From NCBI RefSeq assembly GCF_000341105.1, contig NZ_ANBB01000055.1:1-44538 (forward strand): a stretch of 44,538 nt of DNA, in the 5' to 3' direction. Position numbers and translations under genes: made by a program. The stretch comes from Nocardiopsis potens DSM 45234. GTDB taxonomy: Bacteria; Actinomycetota; Actinomycetes; Streptosporangiales; Streptosporangiaceae. Below the pieces are notes generated by a model. The model did no database searches. It was not told the DNA's origin and saw nothing but the letters and a program-made list of their open reading frames with translations. The stretch's first letter is position 1; each line of letters opens with the position of its first letter. Shown here piece by piece: positions 24,486-32,672 of the stretch.

Positions 24486-27400
24486 ATCCGCAGCGGACCG
24501 GGGACGGGCGCGCGCCGGGGGGACCGGCGCGGCGCCGGAGCGGCGCGGGCGCGGGTCTGCTCCCGGACGGCCGGGACCGGGGCGCCGAGCCGCTGACCGC
24601 CCGCGAGGCAGCCGAGGCGCTGTGGCTGGCCGCGGTCCGGGCGGACCTGGAGGGCGACGGCGCCGCGGAGGCCCCGGAACGGGCGCAGGCGGCGGAAGAG
24701 GAGCCGGTTCCGGCGCGGGAACCGCCGGAGGAGGGCCTCGCGCCGCCGGGCGGCGAGGACTTCGCCGCGGAGGGGGGACCGCCGACCGGGCAGGGCGGCC
24801 CGGACGGGGGCGGGCGGCCGCCCGGAGCGGGCGACGGGGCCGAGGCCCCCGGGATCGCGGCGGGGTCCCCCGGCGCCGCCGGCGCGCCGCCCTCCGGGGC
24901 CGGAGCAGGAGGGGGAGCGTCCGCCGCAGGCCGCCGCCCCGGCCCGCCGGGGCGGTACCCGGTCTCCGCGCCCGCCCCGCCGCGGATCGCGCCGCGCCGC
25001 GGCGACCAGGCCTGGCTGGACCGGGCGCTGCGCCCGTTCGCCGTCCCCGCCGCCTCCCCGGCGGAGCGGGCCCTGGACGAGGAGGCCACCGCCCGGGACA
25101 GCGCCGCGGCGGGCCGCTGGCTGCCCGCGCTGCGCCCGGTGCCCGAGCGCGGCCACCGGCTGCTGCTGGTCCGCGAGGAGTCGCTGACCATGCTGGCGCA
25201 CACCGGCGACCTGGACGCCTTCCAGCGGCTGGTCGGCGGCCGGGGCGTCTTCCGCGACGTGCGCGCCCGCCGCTGCGGGGCGCCCGGGCGGGCCCGGCCG
25301 CAGGACTGGGCGGAGCTGGACCGGGCGCTCGCGGCCGCCGACCCCGGCGCGCTGCTGCTGCTGTGCACCGACGGGATGTCCGAGGAGTGGCGGTCGGGGC
25401 GGATGCACGCCCGGCTGGCGCGGTGGGCGCGGCGGCACTGCACCGCGATCCTCAACCCGCTGCCGCGCCGCCAGTGGCACCGCGGGCACATCGACACCTA
25501 CCGGGCCCGGCTGGACTTCCCGGCCGGCGCCGCTTCCGGGCTGCCCAGCAACACCCGCCTGGGCGTGCATCCGACCGACCCCGGGGAGCTGCTCCGGCCG
25601 GACCGGCCGCTGCCGTCCGCCGTCCCGGTGCCGGTGGTGGCCTTCCCGGAAGGGCTGGCCGACTTCGCCCGGTTCGCCACCGGCCGCCGGCTTTCCGGCG
25701 GTTACCACGTGCGGGTGCTCCCGGCGCGGCCCGGAGGGCGGCCGCCCCCCGCGGCGCCGGAGGGGGCGGCGGAGAGCGCCGAGGACGCGGTGCTGCGGTT
25801 CCGCGCCGACGCCTCGGACACGGCGTTCCGGCTGGCCCGGATGCTGGCCGCGGTGCCGCTGAGCCTGCCCGCGATGCGCGGCGTGCAGCACCTGGTGCTG
25901 CCGGAGGCCGACAGCGGCCACCTGGCCGAGGTGCTCTGCGGCGGACTGCTGGTCCGCACGGTGCCCGGCGAGCGGGCGGCCCGGGCCGACGAAGTCACTC
26001 TTGACTTCAGGCCCCGGGTGCGCGAGGTTCTTCTTGCCCACGGGCGGCGCTCGGAGACGCTGCGCGCGATGCTGGCCTGGGCCCGGTCGGTCCGCTCCGC
26101 GGTGCCCTGGGCGGCCTCGGTCGAGTCGGCGCTCCTGCAGCCGGCCCGTACGGCACTGATGGACGCCGTCCCCGAAGAGGCGATTCCCCATGCGAGAGCG
26201 GTACATGCTTCGCTACGCTCTGTGTCCGGAGCTTATCTCTCCCTTTCGGACCGGCTTTCCGAGGCGCTCGGGCCGTCCGGAGCGGAGCAGTGCCACGGCG
26301 ATCCGGCCGGAGCGGATCAGGGCGATGAGGGGAACCGCAACCGAATGACCATCCGGACCGACGCGTCCGCACCGCGCGCAGAAGACACGGAAGGTGCAGG
26401 AGACGCGGAAGTCGACGAGACGGAAGTCGCAGCAGAACCCTCCCGGGCGGACGAGGAGGGCTCTGCCCTCCGACCGGCCGCCGAGGACGAAGCGCCCGCC
26501 CGGGACACCCCCCGAAACCCGGCAGGAGATCCGTTGGCCGCAGCACGCTCCGTTCCACCGTCCCCGGCCTCCCGGCACGAGCCCGGCGACCCGCCGCCGG
26601 TCTGGTCCCCGGCCATCCCGCAGCGGAACCGCAGCTTCATCGGCCGCAGCGCGGAGCTGGAGGAGCTGGCCGGCCGGCTGAGCGAGGGGACCACCAGCAT
26701 CCTCCCCGAGGCCGTCTGGGGCATGGGCGGCGTCGGCAAGACGCACCTGGCCGTCGAGTACGTCCACCGGCACCAGGACGAGTACGACCTGGTCTGGTGG
26801 GTCCCCTCGTCCAGCACCGGGGAGATGATGCGCTCGCTCATCGACCTGGCCGAGACGCTGGAGCTGCCGGTCGACTCCACCCAGGACAAGGCGGTCCCGG
26901 CGGTGCTGGAGGCGCTCCGCCTGGGCGTGCCCTACCGGGACTGGCTGCTGGTCTTCGACAACGCCGAGTCCCCGGAGATGGTCCGCGACTTCCTGCCCAC
27001 CAACGGCACCGGCCGGATCCTCATCACCTCGCGCAACCCCGACTGGGAGCGGACCACCCGGGCCCTGGAGGTGTCGGTCTTCAGCCCGGAGGAGAGCCGC
27101 GAGCTGATCCGGCTGCGCCGGCCGGACCTGCCCGACGAGGGCGCGGACCGGGTGGCCGAGGTGCTGGGCCACCTGCCGCTGGCGGTGGAGCAGGCCGCGG
27201 TCTGGCTGCTGCAGACCGGGATGAACGCCGACGACTACCTGGAGGCGTTCGAGGCGGAGAACGAGGCCCTGCTCAACGTTCCCGACCTCACCGAGTACGG
27301 CCGCCCGGTCACCGCCGCCTGGAACCTGTCGCTGCGCCGCCTGGAGGAGAAGAACCCCTCGGCGCTGGCGCTGCTGCGGGTCTGCGCCTTCCTGGCCCCG

Positions 27401-29074
27401 GTCCCGGTCCCGCGCCGCTACTTCCGCGCCGCCCGCGGCGCCCAGCTCGACCCCGAACTGCTCTCCATCGTGAACAGCCCGGTCGCGCTCAGCGCCGCGT
27501 TCCGCGACATCAGCCAGCTCTCCCTGGCCCGCCTGGACCACCGGGCCGGCACCCTGCAGATGCACCGCCTGGTCCAGCAGACCCTCCGCCAGCGCCTGGA
27601 ACCCGGCGAGCGCGAGGCCGTCCGGCACCAGGCCCACCTCATCCTGGCGGCGATGGACCCGGAGGAACCGCTGGACCCCGCGGAGTGGCCGGTCTACTCC
27701 GAGCTGCTGCCGCACATCCGCGCCGCCGAGGTGCACACCTGCTCCGAGCCGTGGGTGCGCAACCTGACGGTGAACGTCACCACTTTCCTCAGGTGGTGGG
27801 GCGACATCCAGGGGGCGCTGAACGTCGCCCGCCGGGCGATGGAGATGTGGGGGGAGGAGGCGGACGAGACCAACTCGCAGAGCGTCGCCCTCACCAACGA
27901 GGTCATCTCCGTACTGCGCGGAGCGGGCAGGTTCACCGAGGCGCAGGAGATCAACTCCCGGCTGCGCGACGCGCTGATGGCCGAGCACGGCCTGCTGCAC
28001 GAGGACACTCTGGCGCTGACCTCCGCCCTGGCCGACGGCAAGCGGATCGAAGGGGACTACCAGGGGGCCATCGAGCTGAGCGAGCAGGTGTGGCGGTCCA
28101 GCATGCAGCTGCTGGGCAAGGAGGACCCGACGGCGATCGGGTATGCCCAGCTGCACGCGCTGAGCCTGCGCCACGGGGACCGGCTGGAGGAGGCCCTCGA
28201 CCTCGACCGCGAAGCCTATGCGCTGTTCGGCCAGGTCCTCGGCCAGGGGCACCCGAGGTCGCAGAGCGCCGGGGTCTCGATCGGCATCGACCTGTTCTCC
28301 TCGGGGCGGTACCTGCAGGCGGAGTCCTGGCTGCGGAGCATGGTGGAGCTGACGGCCCGCATGTTCGGGGAGGGCTCCCGGCAGGATTTCGGCGCCCGGA
28401 GCGTGCACAGCGTCGCCCAGTACCGCGCCGGCCTGGCCGAGGAGGCGGTGGAGCAGGCCCAGGACGTGTACCAGGCGCGTGCGGCCCAGCATGGGACGAA
28501 TGCACTGGACACCTGGCGGGCCGCGGCGGTTCTGTCGGTGGCCCTGTACGAGGCGGGGCGGATCCCGGAGGCGCTGGAGAAGGGAGAGGGGGCGCTTTCG
28601 GCCTACGCCGAATCCTTCGGTGCGGACCACCCGCAGACCTATGCGCTGACGAGCAACCTGTCCACCGTCTACCTGGCGGCCGAGCAGACGGAGAAGGCGC
28701 TGCGGTTGGGCGAGGAGGCGCTGGCCGGGCTGGAGCGGCGGCTCGGCGAACGCCACTCTTACACCATCGTCACCCGGATCGCGGTGGGCAACGCGCTGGC
28801 GGCCCAGGGCGAGACGGCCGCGGCCTGCGAAGCGGACCGGCGCACCGCGGAACTCGCCCGCGAAGTCCTCGGTGCCGACCACCCCGTCACCCTGTGCGCG
28901 GAGCGCAACCTGGCCGTGGGCGAAGCGGAGCTCGACGGGGAGGAGCCCGGAGCGAGGCTGGCGGAGCTGCGGCCCCGTTACGCCGATGTGCTCGGGGAGG
29001 GCCATCCCAGCACGGAGAGCCTGTCGCAGGGGCTGCGGGAGAGCCGGGACATCTATCCCACGGTGCTCTACTGA
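24482..29074 (+). CDS. Giant fusion: vWA-like SAV_2336-type region + NB-ARC STAND NTPase + TPR array
   Basis: 1530 residues from GTG 24482. The region 1-170 is low-complexity Gly/Pro/Glu. Residues ~175-590 resemble the SAV_2336-type N-terminal region: LLLVREESLTML (227-238), GVFRDVRARRC, LLLLCTDGMSEEWRSG and ILNPLPRRQWHR read like a vWA fold whose D-x-S-x-S metal site is altered to E-E-S-L-T (232-236). An acidic linker follows. The STAND module has FIGRSAELEELA, Walker A GMGGVGKT (747-754), Walker B LLVFDNA (822-828), ILITSRN and LGHLPLAVEQAA. From ~1085 on there are kinesin-light-chain-type TPRs (LGADHPVTL, FGADHPQTYALTSNLS). The last part resembles FxSxx-COOH-system TPR proteins, but no radical-SAM or precursor gene is present. 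ATG 26345 could start the STAND-TPR half separately. Confidence 0.85.
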   Translation: MNPQRTGDGRAPGGPARRRSGAGAGLLPDGRDRGAEPLTAREAAEALWLAAVRADLEGDGAAEAPERAQAAEEEPVPAREPPEEGLAPPGGEDFAAEGGPPTGQGGPDGGGRPPGAGDGAEAPGIAAGSPGAAGAPPSGAGAGGGASAAGRRPGPPGRYPVSAPAPPRIAPRRGDQAWLDRALRPFAVPAASPAERALDEEATARDSAAAGRWLPALRPVPERGHRLLLVREESLTMLAHTGDLDAFQRLVGGRGVFRDVRARRCGAPGRARPQDWAELDRALAAADPGALLLLCTDGMSEEWRSGRMHARLARWARRHCTAILNPLPRRQWHRGHIDTYRARLDFPAGAASGLPSNTRLGVHPTDPGELLRPDRPLPSAVPVPVVAFPEGLADFARFATGRRLSGGYHVRVLPARPGGRPPPAAPEGAAESAEDAVLRFRADASDTAFRLARMLAAVPLSLPAMRGVQHLVLPEADSGHLAEVLCGGLLVRTVPGERAARADEVTLDFRPRVREVLLAHGRRSETLRAMLAWARSVRSAVPWAASVESALLQPARTALMDAVPEEAIPHARAVHASLRSVSGAYLSLSDRLSEALGPSGAEQCHGDPAGADQGDEGNRNRMTIRTDASAPRAEDTEGAGDAEVDETEVAAEPSRADEEGSALRPAAEDEAPARDTPRNPAGDPLAAARSVPPSPASRHEPGDPPPVWSPAIPQRNRSFIGRSAELEELAGRLSEGTTSILPEAVWGMGGVGKTHLAVEYVHRHQDEYDLVWWVPSSSTGEMMRSLIDLAETLELPVDSTQDKAVPAVLEALRLGVPYRDWLLVFDNAESPEMVRDFLPTNGTGRILITSRNPDWERTTRALEVSVFSPEESRELIRLRRPDLPDEGADRVAEVLGHLPLAVEQAAVWLLQTGMNADDYLEAFEAENEALLNVPDLTEYGRPVTAAWNLSLRRLEEKNPSALALLRVCAFLAPVPVPRRYFRAARGAQLDPELLSIVNSPVALSAAFRDISQLSLARLDHRAGTLQMHRLVQQTLRQRLEPGEREAVRHQAHLILAAMDPEEPLDPAEWPVYSELLPHIRAAEVHTCSEPWVRNLTVNVTTFLRWWGDIQGALNVARRAMEMWGEEADETNSQSVALTNEVISVLRGAGRFTEAQEINSRLRDALMAEHGLLHEDTLALTSALADGKRIEGDYQGAIELSEQVWRSSMQLLGKEDPTAIGYAQLHALSLRHGDRLEEALDLDREAYALFGQVLGQGHPRSQSAGVSIGIDLFSSGRYLQAESWLRSMVELTARMFGEGSRQDFGARSVHSVAQYRAGLAEEAVEQAQDVYQARAAQHGTNALDTWRAAAVLSVALYEAGRIPEALEKGEGALSAYAESFGADHPQTYALTSNLSTVYLAAEQTEKALRLGEEALAGLERRLGERHSYTIVTRIAVGNALAAQGETAAACEADRRTAELAREVLGADHPVTLCAERNLAVGEAELDGEEPGARLAELRPRYADVLGEGHPSTESLSQGLRESRDIYPTVLY

Positions 29075-29114
29075 GTCTCGGCCGCCGCGGCCCCGCCGGA
29101 AGGGGGGGGCGCCC

Positions 29115-29156
29115 GCGGCGGCCGCTGCGGCCCCGGCGCATCGCCGCGGCCGCCGC
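29115..29156. terminator. Hairpin between convergent STAND-TPR and DUF397 genes
   Basis: A perfect 11-bp stem, GCGGCGGCCGC (29115-29125) and its complement (29146-29156), with a 20-nt loop, fills most of the 96-bp gap between the convergent stops. No U-tract is present. Confidence 0.55.
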
Positions 29157-29170
29157 CCCTTCCCGGGCCG

Positions 29171-29443
29171 TCAGGCGCCACCGGGCCGGCGGCTCCCTTC
29201 GCGGACGGCGGCGGTGAACGCGAGCCAGGAGCGGAAAGGGACGTGAAGGGCCTGCTGCTCCGGGTTCTTCGAGTCGCGGATCGCGATTCCGCCGCCGGCG
29301 GGGCGCACCGACACGCACGAACTTCCCTCCCCGCTGTGCGAGGACTTCCGCCACCCGCCCCAGGTGCGGGCGAGTCCGTCGTATGCCGTACATCCGCCGG
29401 AGGGGGAGCCGGGGTCTCTTCTCAGGTCGTCCTGCTTGGCCAT
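29171..29443 (-). CDS. DUF397 protein
   Basis: 90 residues. W-R-K-S-S-H-S-G-E-G-S-S-C-V-S-V and GIAIRDSKNPEQQALHVPFRSWLAFTAAVREG are the DUF397 landmarks (WRKSS..S, C-V-x-V, R-D-S-K). In actinomycetes these small proteins usually sit beside an XRE/DUF5753 regulator and act as its partner, as in the BldB/AbaA-like and WhiJ-type systems. Here no XRE gene lies next to it, so it is an orphan copy. The N-terminal ~25 residues (MAKQDDLRRDPGSPSGG) are a polar extension. ATG 29443 has AAGGGA 12 nt upstream; GTG 29464 is an in-frame alternative. Confidence 0.88.
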   Translation of the reverse strand: MAKQDDLRRDPGSPSGGCTAYDGLARTWGGWRKSSHSGEGSSCVSVRPAGGGIAIRDSKNPEQQALHVPFRSWLAFTAAVREGSRRPGGA

Positions 29444-29917
29444 GGAGCGGGCTGGTCCCTTCACCGGTGGGGGCGTCCGGGCGGGGGGACCCGGACCACG
29501 GTCAGGTCCCGTCGGGGACCTGGTCTCCGGCGGGACCTCGTACCGTCCGGCAGCGGTGCCTCGACGGTGCTCTGCTCAAGGGGTTCTCTTCGTCCGCATT
29601 CATACCCTCTGGGCAGGGGGCATCACGTATGGGAGCCGGGACGGTCGGCGGTAGGTATCTCGACCTGAAGATATGAGATGAACCTGTTCAGAGAGGTGAC
29701 GCCTGGGGAGGTCCCGGGACGGTCGGCGTGGCCGCATCCGGCCGGGGCGTTCCCGGCGGTGCGCCGGATGCGGCCCGGACCCCCGGGAGGTCGGCGGGGC
29801 CCCGGGGGTTCGGCGGGGCGTCCGGCAGGGAAGACCGTGCAGCAGGGCCGTGGATCAGGGCCGCACGGCAGGGCTGCAGCACCAGGGCCGCGCAGGCGGG
29901 CCGGTGAAGGGGGAGCG
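29444..29917. other. 474-bp divergent gap with small inverted repeats
   Basis: No gene is supported. It holds an 11-bp hairpin (29504-29514/29528-29538), TATCT-N8-AGATA (29656-29660/29669-29673) in a local AT-rich patch, and a degenerate 13-14-bp tandem series of CAGGGCCG-like words at about 29835-29895. It must contain the promoters for DUF397 and possibly the VOC gene. Confidence 0.5.
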
Positions 29918-30277
29918 ATGATCGGCAGGCTGTCCTCGGTGGTGTTCGACTGCCCCGACCCGCAGGCGCTGGCCCGGTTCTACGCCGAAGTGCTGGGCGT
30001 GCCGATCACCGCCGACGAAGGCGACTGGGTCGACATCGGGGACGTCCGGACCGGGCGGATCAGCTTCCAGCGGGCACCGGACCACGTGCCGCCGGAGTGG
30101 CCGGAGCCGGGACGTCCGCAGCAGGTCCACCTGGACATCCGGGTGGACGAGGACGTCGACGAGGCGGAGCGGAGCGTCCTCGCGCTGGGCGCGGTGCGGC
30201 TCGCCGCGCCGGAGGGGAAGAGGTTCCGGGTCTACGCCGATCCCGCCGGCCACCCGTTCTGCCTGGAGTGGGATTAG
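29918..30277 (+). CDS. VOC-superfamily (glyoxalase/bleomycin-resistance fold) protein
   Basis: 119 residues, a single-domain VOC protein. GRLSSVVFDCPDPQALARFYAEVLGVPI is the first beta-alpha-beta unit; HLDIRVDEDVDEAERSVLALGAVRL is the second half start with the usual His in the metal-ligand position; RVYADPAGHPFCLEWD is the typical end (D-P-x-G-H-P-F-C-L). Of unknown substrate; these proteins include dioxygenases and antibiotic-binding proteins. AAGGGGGAG lies about 3 nt before ATG 29918. It is separated from the convergent DinB-like gene by a strong hairpin. Confidence 0.9.
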   Translation: MIGRLSSVVFDCPDPQALARFYAEVLGVPITADEGDWVDIGDVRTGRISFQRAPDHVPPEWPEPGRPQQVHLDIRVDEDVDEAERSVLALGAVRLAAPEGKRFRVYADPAGHPFCLEWD

Positions 30278-30326
30278 CCGGCGGGACGGAGGCGCCGCGG
30301 CGCGGTCAGGGGAGGCGCCGGTAGAG

Positions 30327-30371
30327 GCGGCGCGGCGGGAAACGGGGTCGCCCCGCCTCCCGCCGCGCCGC
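30327..30371. terminator. Bidirectional hairpin between VOC and DinB-like genes
   Basis: Perfect 14-bp stem GCGGCGCGGCGGGA (30327-30340) with its complement at 30358-30371; the 17-nt loop can itself pair as GGGG-TCG-CCCC. It lies between convergent stops, without a U-tract. Confidence 0.75.
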
Positions 30372-30398
30372 GGCCAGGCGTCCGCCGCCGGCCGCCGG

Positions 30399-30962
30399 TC
30401 ACCAGGCGTTCTTCACCTGGTCGCCCCACTCGACCGCGTCCAGCATGACCTCGGTGGTGCCGGAGCCGTCCAGCGATTCGCGGATGATGTCGGCGTGCCC
30501 GCAGTGCTGCGCGGTCTCCCGGATGAGGTGGAGCAGGATGCGCCGGGCCGACCAGGCGGCGTTCGGCGGGAACCAGGGCGCCTCCGGGAGCGGCGCGGTG
30601 CGGTCCAGGTCGGGCAGGGCGGCCACGGAGGCCTCGGTGTCCCGCTCGACCTCCCGGTAGAGGGCGAGCACGCCGGCCAGGGTCTCCTCGCCGACCAGGC
30701 GGAAGTCGTCGCCCCAGGTCTCCTCGTTCCGCTCCGGGCCCTGGGGCGGGCGCTGCAGCATGATGTCGATCCAGCCCCGCTCGGACAGCGCGACGTGCTT
30801 GACCAGGCCGGCGAGGGTCAGTTCGCTCGCGGTGGTCCGGGCGGTGGCCTGCTCGTCGCCGAGCCCGCGGACGGTCAGCCGGAGGAACCGGCGCTGCTCG
30901 CGCAGGATCTCCAGCAGCTCGTCGCGCTCGCTCGGGGCGGTGCTCGCGTTCTCGGAGGCCAT
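30399..30962 (-). CDS. DinB-superfamily protein (DUF664-like)
   Basis: 187 residues, a four-helix-bundle protein of the DinB/MDMPI group. LLEILREQRRFLRLTVRGLGDEQATARTTASELTLAGLVKHVALSERGW gives the first metal-ligand His (VKHVALSERGW); ILLHLIRETAQHCGHADIIRESLDG gives the other two (H-x-x-x-E-x-x-x-H-x-G-H). This pattern is typical of actinobacterial DinB proteins that use mycothiol or bacillithiol as thiol cofactor in isomerase or S-transferase reactions; the substrate here is unknown. ATG 30962 with a weak GGTGGGG site. The upstream gap to 31259 shows no further gene. Confidence 0.9.
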   Translation of the reverse strand: MASENASTAPSERDELLEILREQRRFLRLTVRGLGDEQATARTTASELTLAGLVKHVALSERGWIDIMLQRPPQGPERNEETWGDDFRLVGEETLAGVLALYREVERDTEASVAALPDLDRTAPLPEAPWFPPNAAWSARRILLHLIRETAQHCGHADIIRESLDGSGTTEVMLDAVEWGDQVKNAW

Positions 30963-31258
30963 GGTCCCCACCGTGCCTTTCTTCGGGCGGTTCTCCGGGT
31001 GGTTTCTTCGGGTGGTGCGTCCGGGAGGGCGGTGCGCCCTGCCGCTCGGTACAGGAGGGACGCTACGGGGGAACCAGGACGGTTCCGGTCCGCGATCGCG
31101 GTGTTCGGCCGCGGAGAACCGGGGACGCTTCGCCGCCACCCGGGCGTCCCGGGTGAACTGCGACGATGGGGGTACGGATGCGCCAGTGGCGCGTGTCACC
31201 CATGTGTTAGGTTGAGCGATCATGTCCTGACCGGGCCTGATGTCCCGCCGGAGGTCGT

Positions 31259-32047
31259 ATGGCCGTCGTTCCGCTGCAGCACCGCTTCGACGGGCCGCAG
31301 GACGGGCCCGTCGTCCTCCTCCTGCCGCCGTTCGGCGCCAAGTGGTCGGTCTGGGAGCCGCAGATCCCCGAGCTGACCCGGCACTGCCGGGTGCTGCGGG
31401 TCAACCACCGGGGCCACGGGGCCACGCCGGCGGGGGACCGGCCCATGGTCGCCGTCGCCGACCTCGGCGCCGACGTCGAGGCGCTGCTGGACGGGTACGG
31501 GATCGGCCGGGTGTCGGTGGTCGGCGCGGGATTCGGCGCGATGCCGGGGACCTGGCTGGCGGTGCACCGCCCGGACCGGGTGCAGCGGATCGCCTACCTG
31601 GCCGGCGCGGCCCGGGTCCCGTGCCCGGACACCCTGCTGGAGATCGCCGAGCGCGCCCGCGCCGGCGGGATGGGCCGGGTCCGCCGCGACGTGCTGCTGC
31701 CCTGGTTCACCCCCGGGTTCGCCCGGGAGCGGCCGGACGTGGTGCGGTGCGTCGCCGAAGGGCTCGAAGGGGTGGACCCCGCGGGGTTCGCGGCCTGCTG
31801 CGAGGCGGTCGCGGTCGCCGACCAGTTCCCCGACATCGCCCGGGTGCGCGCGCCCGCGCTGGTGGTCTCCGGCGCGCACGACCCGCTGCTGCCGCCGGGG
31901 CACGGCCGCCGGCTGGCCGCGGGCATCCCCGGGGCCCGGTTCGAGCTGCTGCGCGGTGCCGCCCACCTCGCCGGGGTGGAGCGCTCCGACCGGGTGAACG
32001 AGCTGGTGATGGAGCACCTCGCCGGGGTTCCGGCCGGGCCCGGGTAG
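31259..32047 (+). CDS. Alpha/beta hydrolase fold protein lacking the nucleophilic serine
   Basis: 262 residues, close in layout to 3-oxoadipate enol-lactonase-type hydrolases: VVLLLPPFGAKWSVWEPQIPEL, VLRVNHRGHGATP, RVSVVGAGFGAMPGTWLA, GAHDPLLPP, GAAHLAGVERSDRVNELVMEHL. The nucleophile elbow, normally G-x-S-x-G, reads G89-A-G91-F-G93, so the serine is a glycine (codon GGA). The Asp208 and His236 positions of the triad are kept. Either it is a non-hydrolytic member of the fold (as known for some binding or cofactor-independent proteins) or it uses another residue. GGAGG lies 5 nt before ATG 31259. It lies upstream of the fluC pair but separated by ~130 bp. Confidence 0.85.
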   Translation: MAVVPLQHRFDGPQDGPVVLLLPPFGAKWSVWEPQIPELTRHCRVLRVNHRGHGATPAGDRPMVAVADLGADVEALLDGYGIGRVSVVGAGFGAMPGTWLAVHRPDRVQRIAYLAGAARVPCPDTLLEIAERARAGGMGRVRRDVLLPWFTPGFARERPDVVRCVAEGLEGVDPAGFAACCEAVAVADQFPDIARVRAPALVVSGAHDPLLPPGHGRRLAAGIPGARFELLRGAAHLAGVERSDRVNELVMEHLAGVPAGPG

Positions 32048-32177
32048 CATCGGAGTCCGGCGGTGGGGCCCGCCGCCCCGCGGGCAGAGCGGGGGAACCG
32101 CGGTGAACCGCCGCCAACGGTCCCTGTCGGCACGGGGGCGAACGCGCGCCCCCGGTCCTGCTGATGGGAGGCGCGCC

Positions 32178-32672
32178 TTGTCCGGAACGGCCGGAGAGCC
32201 CGCGGAGCCCGGGGGCATCGACCCCGATGTCGACCTGCACGACCGCGGACAGGCGCGGGAGCTTCCGGACGCCCCGTGGGCGGTGCTCTCGGTGATCGCC
32301 GCGGGCGGGGCGATCGGCGGCGCCGCCCGGTACGCGGCGAGCGTCCTGCTGCCCACCGCGCCGGGGGAGTTCCCGGTGGCGACCTTCCTGGTGAACGTCT
32401 CCGGCTGCCTGCTGATCGGGGTGCTGATGGTGCTGGTCGCCCGGTCCGGCCCGAGGCTCCGGCTGCTCCGCCCGTTCCTCGGGGTGGGGGTGCTGGGCGG
32501 CTACACCACCTTCTCCACCTACGTCATCGACGCGCAGGGCCTGCTGGACGCGGAGCGGGCCGCGACCGCCCTGGTCTACCTCGGCGGCACGCTGCTCTGC
32601 GCGCTGGCCGCGGTCTGGGCCGGGACGGCGCTGGCCGAAGCGGTGCTCGGCCGGGCCGGGGGCGGCCGGTGA
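32178..32672 (+). CDS. crcB: Fluoride channel subunit FluC/CrcB, first copy
   Basis: 164 residues from TTG 32178, chosen because GGGAGG (32166-32171) is 6 nt upstream; GTG 32103 would add 25 residues. A polar, acidic N-terminus precedes four membrane helices. AAGGAIGGAARYAA, the pore segment ATFLVNVSGCLLIG with the conserved Asn, and GGYTTFSTYVID (T-T-F-S-T) are Fluc signatures. The channel exports toxic fluoride. The second copy starts within its last codons (GTGA overlap at 32669-32672), and the two short subunits probably form the heterodimeric type of Fluc, in antiparallel orientation. No crcB-type fluoride riboswitch is apparent upstream. Confidence 0.93.
   Translation: MSGTAGEPAEPGGIDPDVDLHDRGQARELPDAPWAVLSVIAAGGAIGGAARYAASVLLPTAPGEFPVATFLVNVSGCLLIGVLMVLVARSGPRLRLLRPFLGVGVLGGYTTFSTYVIDAQGLLDAERAATALVYLGGTLLCALAAVWAGTALAEAVLGRAGGGR

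Noticed and set aside
24482-29074. Calling the locus an FxSxx-COOH RiPP system
   Set aside because: The STAND-TPR part resembles the TPR protein of that system, but no radical-SAM maturase or F-x-S-x-x precursor gene is present in the window.
29680-29689. LexA/SOS box (GAAC...GTTC)
   Set aside because: The spacing between arms is 2 bp, not the 4 bp of the actinobacterial SOS box.
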